A stretch of DNA of 64,000 nt from Pristionchus mayeri (lineage: Eukaryota > Nematoda > Chromadorea > Rhabditida > Neodiplogasteridae): contig BTRK01000006.1 in NCBI GenBank assembly GCA_036245805.1, forward strand, positions 17,826,365 to 17,890,364. Direction: 5' to 3'. Below are positions 33,048-42,700 of this stretch, one piece after another (positions within the stretch are counted from its first letter, which is position 1; every line of letters begins with the position of its first letter). The notes under the pieces are model-generated. The model searched no databases and was not told the origin of the DNA. It saw only the letters and a program-made list of their open reading frames with translations. A program made the translations under genes and the position numbers.

Positions 33048-33125
33048 TCCTGGCCGAAGTGGCATAGTAGTTAGTCCATGGGCAATTGATCTCCTCGTCG
33101 TCACAAGGTTCGAGGTGTCATGCCA
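33048..33125 (+). ncRNA. tRNA-derived sequence (SINE-like)
   Basis: TGGCATAGTAGTTAGTCCA resembles an A box and AAGGTTCGAGGTGTC a partial B box 45 nt later. It does not fold into a good cloverleaf by eye. Nearby, at 32800-32835, GTGGTCTTGAGACTGCATAT is duplicated in tandem. Confidence 0.3.
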
Positions 33126-33664
33126 TTCGAACCATTCGGCTTTAACTTCACATGCATGCGATATCTCCTTTTGATGTGGAGACAAAAGTTACAGACTCCA
33201 AATACATGTCTTTCGTTGATTTCCAAGATGCGCGTATTTGCGCAGCTAAGTTCAAGAGGATTTGGTTCCGTTTTCGCCAGAACCGATTTTAAGGTCGAAT
33301 TGTTTGATACAGCAAAAAACACGCATTTATCGATTGTTTTTCGTGTGCTGTCCAGTATTTGCAAATGCATTTTTTGATACCTCAACAATCCAATTCACAC
33401 TTCGTACGCAATATCAACAAATCCTAATACATGTCTTTAATTCCTACTTCATTAGATTAGGGTGGTTTCTTCCTGGTTAATTTTTCTCATGAAAAAAATT
33501 TGTGAGCTTTCCATCTTTAGTATTGCGATTAACCCTTTGAGAGAGAAATAATACTAGAAAAATAGCGCGTCAGCTTTGAGTGCTCGTTTCTATAAGTTTT
33601 ACTTATCTTTTCTTCTGTGCAAGTGTGTATTTCTATTTGTCCATGGAGGCGGTTGTTTTAAATA

Positions 33665-35010
33665 CAGTCGCGCCGGAAAGTCACCGTACACTTTTTGAAT
33701 TTGTTGTATCTTTTTGCCCAGGAAATGCATCATTCTGGGACTAAGGTATGATGTACCAAATTCATCGGACATTATGATCATGGTATTACGGTATGAGGTC
33801 GTCACATAGTTATTGCGTAGTGATGACGCAATCAATCACCACTTTTTCAAAACGGCTTTATTCTTACATAGATTTTTCCCTGCTCGCCATACTTTCTATG
33901 ATTGGAGATATGACCGAGGCCTACCAAGAATAAATTTTTGAAGGTGCTGCTCGGTCGCACATTTACTGCAGCGAAGCTGCAAAAACAGGATCTGAAATTC
34001 GGAACTCGGCTTCCAGAGTAGCTAGAGACCCGTTCAAAGCATCAAAATGATCGTTATCATGAGTACACATGATCCTGAGAATATGAAAATGATATCTCTT
34101 AATTTGCCCTCAGGGCATGAAAAAATTACTTTTTTGCATGACCATTTTTGGACATCCATAACATTACGGAAAAGTTTAGTAAAAATCTGATTTTTATCTG
34201 GTAATGTTCAAAATGTATTGAAGAACTGAATTCCAACTTTTTAGAGCGTTTGGATATCTTTCCGGCCCGCGGCGTGCGTTTTTCGGAGGTGTACTAGGGT
34301 CGGAAAACACCTTGTTTACCCCTATGGGCGAGAGAGTGCAGACGACGAGAGTGCGTAAACAGGGTGTTTTCCGACCCTAGTATACCTCCGAAAAACGCAC
34401 GCCGCGGGCCGGAAAGATATCCAAACGCTCTAAAAACCTGGAATTCAGTTCTTCAATACATTTTGAACATTACCAGATAAAAATCAGTTTTTTACTAAAC
34501 TTTTCCGTATAGTTATGGATGTCCAAAAAATGGTCATGCAAAAAAGTGATTTTTTCATGCCCTGAGGGCAAATTATGAGATATCGCATTCATATTTTCAG
34601 GATCATGTGGACTCATGATGACGATCATTTTGGTGCTTTGAACGGGTCTCTAGCTACTCTAGAAGCAGAGTTCCGAAATTCAGATCCTGTTTTTGCAGCT
34701 TCGCTGCAGCAAATGTTCGACCGAGCAGCACCTTACAAATTTTATTCTGGGTAGGCCTCGGTCATATCTCCAATCATAGAAAGTATGGCGAGCAGGAAAA
34801 AATCTATGTAAGAATAATGCTGTTTTTAAAAAGCGCAGATTGATTGCATCATCACTACGCAATAACCATGCGATGACGTCATGCCATATTACCATGATCA
34901 TAATCTCCGATAGATTTGGTACATCGTACCTGAGTGCCAGAACGATGCATTTCCTGGGCAAAAAGATACAACAAATTCAAAAAGTGTACGGTGACTTTCC
35001 GGCGCGACTG
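33665..35010. mobile_element. 1.35-kb near-perfect palindromic (foldback) element with TA target site
   Basis: Both ends read CAGTCGCGCCGGAAAGTCAC in inverted orientation, flanked by TA on each side. The whole element is one inverted repeat of about 650-bp arms around a loop of about 40 bp near 34320-34356. The CAGT ends and TA site fit the Tc1/mariner superfamily. There is no transposase, so it is non-autonomous. Arms differ by scattered substitutions. A transcript would fold into long double-stranded RNA. Confidence 0.85.
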
Positions 35011-35094
35011 TATGTATAAAAACGAATGAAATATGGTAGATGGGTTGACTACAAATTTCGGATCTCTCGTAGTAGAGGAGTCCCATCGAAATTT

Positions 35095-35290
35095 TAAAAA
35101 ATCGGGGTCTCAATTTTTTCTGGGACCCCGGTATATTCGGGACCCAACAGGATCGGGGTCCCAATTTTTTTCTGGGACCCCTATATTGTCTCTCCAACAT
35201 AATGATAACTCCTAAGCATTTCACAGCACATCGAAAAATATGGGTCCCATAAAGATCGGGCTCCCACATTTTTGGGACCCCGATTATTTT
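35095..35290. repeat. GGGACCC short palindromic repeats
   Basis: Three or four repeats of the type ATCGGGGTCCCAATTTTTT and CTGGGACCCC, with internal dyad symmetry, separated by 40-90 bp. Non-coding. Confidence 0.6.
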
Positions 35291-35604
35291 AGTATTTCAG
35301 ATTACTAAATCATCGGGATCCCTTCGAAAATATGAAAGGGATGTTGGTTGTTTTTTGAATTGTTTTTATTTATTGAAAGAAATATATAATTGTAAGACTC
35401 TATATAGTACGAAGACAAATTGTAAGCACGTAATACATTGCTGACCACTAATAATAAATTATATGTAGGGTTGTGATTCATGAGATTTTTGTAATGTTGA
35501 CAGTTATGATTCACATATTCATTGTCCCAGTAATGTTCAGTTAACAATAATAATAATTACATGAGGAGATTCCTGGGAGAGATGTCTCCAATAACGTGCC
35601 TTAC

Positions 35605-35699
35605 CTTTTCTCGCCCCTTTATTTGTCTGATTAGGTTTCAATTTTGCTAGAACTCTACCTTTATCCGCAGTCAGGAATGCGTCGCGAAGATTCGGTGCT
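35605..35699 (-). CDS. candidate downstream exon of the fascin-like gene
   Basis: On the minus strand a TTTTTTGACAG acceptor opens APNLRDAFLTADKGRVLAKL, then KPNQTNKGARK and an AAAG|GTAAGG donor. A further acceptor (CTCTCCCAG) gives GISSCNYYYC and a stop near 35540, and AATAAA lies near 35365. How it joins the exon ending at 35973 is unresolved, because that exon reaches its own stop. It may be an alternative 3' end. Confidence 0.35.
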
Positions 35700-35972
35700 C
35701 TGTCAAAAAATATAAATATCGTCTTAAAATGTCATTGCATAACTAGTCGAACAAAGGACACTCGTTTCGAAACACTGTGAAATGTGGTTCGATTTCACTA
35801 CAATTTCGAACCAAAGTGATGTTTTCAATTATTTTTAAAGTCCCACTTTATCTGTTCCCAAGATACTCCAGATGATGGTAACTGTTATATTGGAGTTCGA
35901 AAAATCTAGTAATGCCTCTTTTATTACTGACTTTTGCTATCAATTGACTTCTAACTCGTAATGCACATATAT

Positions 35973-36391
35973 TTATCGTGCAAGCTGGGTTCGAACCGCT
36001 CCACAACGCAATGCGGCCAGCCATCTTCCATCGTAGCTTTGGAACGACCAAGAACCATCATTGTTTTCGTATGGTGTCCATAGTTCGCATGCCTTCACAT
36101 GCACTTGCAGAGAGATGGATCCGTCTCCATGAGCACGAATGAATCGACCCGGAGCTGAACCTGCCTTCATCGCAACCTGAAAACATATGATAATTTCAGT
36201 TCGAAGCCCTCTTGTTACGACAGAATGCTTCTAAGATAATTATGACAGATGCAATAATATTGTGAAATTACCTGATCCCCATGGTCCTCGACGAACCATC
36301 GTTCACCGTTTCCTCCCTGCACCACATTGTAGCAACTCGCGTTGAGGTACGTGCCGTGTTCCGTTCTGATAGCACGAATTCCCGTTGACAT
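35973..36391 (-). CDS. small fascin-like (beta-trefoil type) protein, left copy
   Basis: Exons 36391-36272 (40 codons) and 36176-35973 join in phase 0 to give 107 aa. The pattern G-TYLNA...GERWFVEDHG, GRFIRAHGDGSISLQ, CELWTP and GSWSFQSYDGRWLAA fits the repeated G-x-Y/F-L/I-x-A and E-x-W-x-V units of fascin-like domains. Those domains form beta-trefoils that bind actin or, in lectin-like relatives, ligands. The length fits a single domain. There is no signal peptide, so it would be cytosolic. It is one of two head-to-head copies in a palindrome. Assignment is by motif pattern only. Confidence 0.6.
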
Positions 36392-37335
36392 CCTGTTAAC
36401 GATGTCTAATTAAATTAATCAGAAAAGTAAATATGAATGGCAAACAAGAATACTCAAGTTCGACTGAACTTATATGAGTACTTATGCGACATGTGCAATA
36501 ATGATGATATGGAGTAGCTCAATTCCTGATTAAAAGAATCGACTACTTAGAGAATAAGAGCTTGATGATTAGATTGAGGCTATTGCTTCCACAGAATGCA
36601 CCCTGTTTTATACGAATTGAGATCCGTTTGCCAACGTGAAAAAATGTCTGCGTTCTCTCCTCCGCACTTTTTTTCGTATTCTTTCGAAATTGTAGTCAAG
36701 GGAGTTTCAAAATGTAATGCTGAGCGTTTTTGCTAGCGTTTGAGCCCTTTTTCACATCATCGTTCCCTTAACGTCTTGCTCTTTTCCCCAAACGTTTGAA
36801 GAGATTGCCCTATTCTTTCGAAACAGTATTAGTACTCACAAAAGGCATTGTTCATGTACAGGGAAACTATGAAATAATGCCAATGCCCCATTGTGGCGGC
36901 GGGGTTACTTATGAGTGTATGCAAATAAAAAAAATTGGAAAATCATGATTGTAATTTAAAGAGTTTGTAGCTCACGTTTTGGAGAGTTTAAGTGATAAAT
37001 GTACTCAGCCTTACATTTTGAAACTCCCTTGACTATAATTTCGAAAGAATGCGAAAAAAGTGCGGAGGAGAGAACGCAGACATTTTTTCACGTTGGCAAA
37101 CGGATCTCAATTCGTATAAAACAGGGTGCATTCTGTGGAAGCAATAGCCTCAATCTAATCATCAAGCTCTTATTCTCTAAGTAGTCGATTCTTTTAATCA
37201 GGAATTGAGCTACTCCATATCATCATTATTGCACATGTCGCATAAGCACTCATGTAAGTTCAGTCGAACTTGAGTATTCTTGTTTGCCATTCATATTTAC
37301 TTTTCTGATTAATTTAATTAGACATCGTTAACAGG

Positions 37336-37668
37336 ATGTCAACGGGAATTCGTGCTATCAGAACGGAACACGGCACGTACCTCAACGCGATTTGCTACAA
37401 TGTGGTGCAGGGAGGAAACGGTGAACGATGGTTCGTCGAGGACCATGGGGATCAGGTAATTTCACAATATTATTGTATCTGTCATAATTATCTTAGAAGC
37501 ATTCTGTCGTAACAAGAGGGCTTCGAACTGAAATTATCATAATGGTGAATATGTTTTCAGGTTGCGATGAAGGCAAGTTCAGCTCCGGGTCGATTCATTC
37601 GTGCTCATGGAGACGGATCCATCTCTCTGCAAGTGCATGTGAAGGCATGCGAACTATGGACACCATAC
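37336..37668 (+). pseudogene. fascin-like gene, right copy, truncated by a foldback repeat
   Basis: Exon 37336-37455 matches the left copy with one residue change (NASCYN to NAICYN). Exon 2 from 37561 matches until CCATACG at 37669 (one change, KAGS to KASS), then passes into foldback repeat F. The frame continues for about 38 unrelated residues to a stop at 37782. The last third of the domain, including GSWSFQSYDGRW, is lost. It is a broken paralog, though a chimeric protein could still be made. Confidence 0.75.
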
Positions 37669-37670
37669 GT

Positions 37671-38440
37671 AGACTCCGCAAGCTCCGCCCACTCGGCTTG
37701 GACACTTTACCCCGCAAAAGCGAGACAAGAGGAGCACAGTCTTCATTCGCAACCAAATCGCTCGATCAAAAAAGAATTTTGAAGCTCTTTTCATCCTCTT
37801 TCGAATGAGCCTCCGTGACCGTGAAAAATCCATTTCTAAGTAGGTCAGCATATAAGTTTTATAGAGCGAATTAGCCAAGAAACCTATAAAACTCGTATGC
37901 TGAAGCTCCGCCCACTCGGCCCGGACACTTTACCCCGCAAAAGCGAGACAAGAGAAGCACAGTCTTCATTCGCAACCAAATCGCTCGATCAAAAAAAGAA
38001 TTTTGAAGCTCTTTTCATCCTCTTTCGAATGAGCTTTTCCAGGGTCACGGAAGCTCATTCGAAAGAGGATGAAAAGAGCTTCCAAATTCAATTTTGATCG
38101 AGCGATTTGGTTGGGAATGAAGATTGTGTTTCTTCGAATTCAAAACGAGCATGGCTGCCAACTCTTTCTGCGTTCTCTCATCCCTCTCCCTCCCCTCCTC
38201 CACCCGTCTCTCACCCGGCGTGACTAGAGAGCACTCAAAATAAAAGAAAGCCCCATTTCTTGCTCTGCAGACTTGGGCGAAGCCCTACCCGATCGTTTCG
38301 AGAATTGGAAAGACAATGGAGAAATAGGCTCCGCCCTTCTTTCTCTCGTCTCGCTTTTTGGGCCTTTCACGTTATGATCAATTCAATCACATTTTGGGTC
38401 ATAACTTGGCTCAAACATTAGACATCAACCTAATTCAAAT
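37671..38440. repeat. foldback repeat F, copy B, inside the right fascin-like copy
   Basis: It is homologous to 15696-16348 over its whole length but contains a second partial copy of its own 5' segment (AGCTCCGCCCACTCGGC at 37681 and again at 37904). Its arrival coincides with loss of the exon end and of about 470 bp of the right arm. Confidence 0.8.
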
Positions 38441-38575
38441 CATATCATAACTGTATACATTACAAACATGGCATGAATCACAACCCTACATATCATCTAT
38501 TAGTAGTGGTCAGCAATGTATTACGAGCTAACAGTCTGTCTTCGTACTATATAGAGTATTACAATTATATATCAC

Positions 38576-39726
38576 GCCTGTCACGAAAGAATCGATCTGG
38601 GAGTGGTAATTGCAAAAAATTTCTCATCATTTTTTGTCACCCCTAGGTATGCTCTAACACCACCTGAAATCATTTTGCTCTATGATCATTCTTAAGGTCA
38701 CTACGTCGAGTACCCTACCTGAGACACTAACATTAACAGCGTATATCTCGTTTCTAGAGCGGTTTTGAGGGAAATTTCATTATGGGGAGCCCATGGTTAC
38801 TTGTCGAACTCTATCGATCTATCAAAACTAGAAGTCATGAATGTTCTTTAGAACTGAGTTATAGTTGAGGTAGGATAAGTCAAAAGTGTAGGAAAAGATT
38901 CCATAGATTTTGGGATATGTGATAGCCCGCTTCGAGCTCTTTCGAATAAGGTATTTGCGGTTATAAAAAGAGGGGGACCCAAGCAACGTTTTGGCCCTTA
39001 GAAAATGTTTAGTTGGTTTGGACAGAGCCCGAACTTCTTACTCACATTTCGAGCGTTTTCTCCATGCTGCAAATCCTCTCTCATCACTCGTTTATTCATG
39101 CGCTAGACTCACCCGCGGAGACGTTTCCCCCTGAAACAAATACGAGTTCTTCGGTGCTCTAAGTTTGGCCTCCCGTTACGACCTGACCTATTCTCTCCAG
39201 GCCGGTGTCTCATCTCCGTTGTGGATTTCCAGCTGAAGGTCTCACCCTCTCACCATTCGTCGCCTCGGCAGAGCTACTGACTCACTGGAATAGTCCAAGT
39301 GAGCAAATCTCATTGTCACGATTAACACAAAATGTCACTCGTAGTACATAACATTCCTTCTGGTGAGGTCGGAAAAATGGCATTTCTGATAAGTTACTAT
39401 TTATTTGATATGCACGTTTCAATTTTGTCAATGGTTCATCGTCTAATTTATTGTTAAAGTGCGTAACTGTATTGGTATTAAAGTTATATTTCTAATCAAA
39501 ATCTCTCCGATTACAAAAATAATGCAGTGGAGTAGATACAATGGCCTCATCAGTAATGTAAATTTCACATTTAGCGATTCACGATTCTGTTGCGATCTCT
39601 TCGAGGAGGCTCTTCGATTTATCTACTAGACTGATCCGAGTAAGCTCATTCTCTCTGAATATCTGATTGGATTAGTCAACAATAGAAAGAAAGCATTATA
39701 TTTTATCGATACGTTTTATTTTTCAG
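38576..39726. other. intergenic, upstream of chemoreceptor 2; no gene seen
   Basis: AT-rich, without exon-like segments or a clear TATA box. A TTTATTTTTCAG acceptor lies just before the first coding exon at 39734, so the gene may be trans-spliced or have an unseen 5'UTR exon. Confidence 0.4.
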
Positions 39727-39733
39727 AGCTTCA

Positions 39734-42700
39734 ATGGACGACATCAGCTCTCTCGACATTTCCCTGAACTGGTCGGAGCCAGCGTAAGCGCTTGTGATAC
39801 GACTTTGTACCGATAAAAAAACTAATTTCCCTAGTGAAGAGCATTGCAGGTTCGATCTTCCGATGATGCAGGACGAGCAGCCAGTCATTGCCCCGCAGAA
39901 CTGGACTTTCATAATTATCAAGGTACGTGTGCGCACTGCATCTTCTTCACATTGCTCTTTAGCAAATATGATGTGAGCCTGTGTCCGACACTGTTCATTT
40001 CCGCATTCATCATTTTTTCAATAAGAATTAACATGATCAGCATATTTTCAACCAAAATTAGACTACTATGTTGTCTCGCAACCAGTGGTCAACCAGTATC
40101 CTAGCCAGTGGGTGGTGAGTTTCCCACCCATCGGTCAGGGAGCTGCTTGACCACTGGTTGGCTACTGGTCAACCAGTGGTTGGCAGAAACCAGAGTAGGC
40201 CATACAATTAAGGGCGGAGTCGCGATCTTCTGCCTCGTTCTCTTCGCCCCCTGCTTCATTGTACTCTGCATCACCCGTTGCATGCACAAGCACTGCAAGT
40301 GAGCCATTCTTTTAGTACAATAGTTTCGAAGTTACAACGCACTTTACAGGGTGGCTGATAAATATTGCGCCACTTTTCTTGTTTCTCAATCTCCATTCTC
40401 TGTAGGCACCATTGCATCAAATTTGGTAACTATGTTGGTAAGGGACAAAAGTTATTAGCCTATAAATATTATCTGGATTGTTCAAGTATTTCAAGAGTTA
40501 TCACTTCTGATATATTTTGTTTTGGAATTGGGACTTTTCTGGGCACATAAACGTATCTGATAGTTTATGCCGCCTTACAGCAAGGAATTAGATACAGAAC
40601 TCATCCATTTATTCCTAATAAGAACAACCATTTACACGTATAAATATGTGATCAATTATATTATGAGCCTCGGAACTTTCTCAGAAATGCTTTAAAATTA
40701 TTTCATTATGAACGGCGCTCTATAAAAAATAATAATATTTCGAAGCCGCATTCTTCGAACACATTAGCTATTGGAATTGTTCTATTTTATGCATGATACT
40801 CCATCATTCTTTATTGTGAAAATGCATTCCATTTGCTTGGGCATATTGATTCGGAACCAGAATAAGTTGCGAAATGCTGCGAAGCGCCGCTTTTAGCGAT
40901 ATTTTGAGGTGCCTACTTCTACCATTAATTCAACGTTTACATTCAATTTGATGCAACAATATTTTATAACTCGATTCTGTTAATAGCTATGCAACATTAT
41001 ACGGCGGTATCAACATTCAGAATAAGAAATTCCGAAAAGTGAGTTTTTTGCATGCGTGACTGAAAGTCATCAAATTTATCTCTCTCTGTTTTCAGAGACC
41101 CTATATCGCATTTGACAAGATTATCACTTAGTGGAAGGGTTACTCTTCATATTCACCTCGGTTGCAATTTCGATGGACATTGAGATCATTTTATATATCG
41201 AAAAATGTGAACGGCGCATTGAGTAAAAATGTAGACTACTTTTTGCCTCCATGCTAAGAGGCCAGTCGATACCATGAAGCCTGCGTCTAGTAATTGTTTT
41301 GCACGGTACTGATATATATTTAAACGCAATATGATAATTATCCTTTTATTTGTTTGCGAGATATTATTCAAAAGGTGGACGCAATATTTATCAGCCACCC
41401 TGTATATGTTATGAATGGCTTAGTTAGATTGACAGCAAAAAACGTATAGGTGTATTATTTTTAGGAAAGTATTGTTCCTTAATTTTTTACAATCTTTATT
41501 TGCTATCTCTTGCATTCGCATGAAACACCGAAATGATATTTAATAATATTTTCTAGATTTCTCATGAAATCGGCTGCCACGTGCGTCCTCGTGATGCTGC
41601 TCGCTCAGACCTCCATGTTTCCGTTCGACGCTTTCACCATGAATCTGACGCCAGATTCCGAAGGTACAAACTGTCTTTCTGTTCACACTTGAAAACTCCC
41701 TTTTAAATTCCTTTTGAACTTGAATGCTCCTTTGCATTCTCATCAGCGTTTATGAGCATATTGGGGGGGGGGGGGTGACAATTGCTAAAACGACAATTGC
41801 TCAACTCGTCGCCGTTCACTTGCAATTTGGCGCAGCGACTTGGGAGTTGTTTCATTGTAACCAGTATGAGCTGCCGTACATTTGCATACATTAGTCTTGT
41901 TACCAAGCAATCATGAGTTTTAAGCTTCACCAACGACCAGTGGGTCATGGTCCAAAATTCAGATTTTCAGTAGAAAATCATGTCTGGATAAACACTTAGT
42001 GCCGTAACCTATTGGTATTCTAGAGCCCGAGTAACTACTCTGTACTAGTAATATGAGTATTGATCGGTTAGGGCATTTGGTGTTTATCTAGCCATGAGAT
42101 TTTGGCAATATTGTCAATTTTCGACCATGAACCCCTGGTCGTTGGTGAAGTGTAAAACTCATGATCGCTTTGTAACAAAACTAATGTATGCAAATGTACG
42201 GGAGCACATACTGGTTACAATGAAACAACTCCCAAGTCGCTGCGCCAAATTTCAAGTGAACGGCGACGAGTTGAGCAATTGTCGTTTTAGTAATTGTCAC
42301 CCCCCCCCCCCCCAGAATATTCACCAGGGTTTGCACGAGATAATTCGGGAAGGAGGCATCATGCTCGAGATGGAAAACGATGAGCGTAATTGCAGAGGCC
42401 GAGCTCGCCTTCTGCATCCTGCACGAGGCAGCCTACTTCATGTCGGCGTATCTCAACATGGCGCTGGTCGTGGAGCGGTGAGACCCTTGAGCTCTTGCTC
42501 TTTAGTATCAGTTTTTTGTTTAATATTCCACTGAATCGGAACGAAAAATTTGAAAATTCAACGAAATAATATGTGTATTAGATTGCAATAAACGCAGTCG
42601 AAACACTCACGAGGGAATGGTACGCGCACTCGGTAAAATTATGGAATCTGACATATTGGACCTCGATCATGACCATGAGTACATTCGAAACCATGTTTCA

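Larger units (their letters stand above)
35380..38575. repeat. 3.2-kb inverted duplication (palindromic gene pair)
   Basis: The left arm (35380-36717) and right arm (37005-37668 plus 38445-38575) are near-identical in inverted orientation across exons, introns and promoter-side DNA, around an unpaired centre of about 290 bp (36718-37004). The outermost parts match: TCTATATAGTACGAAGAC near 35400 and its complement near 38550. The right arm lacks the counterpart of 35500-35972, where foldback repeat F (37671-38440) sits instead. Confidence 0.85.
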
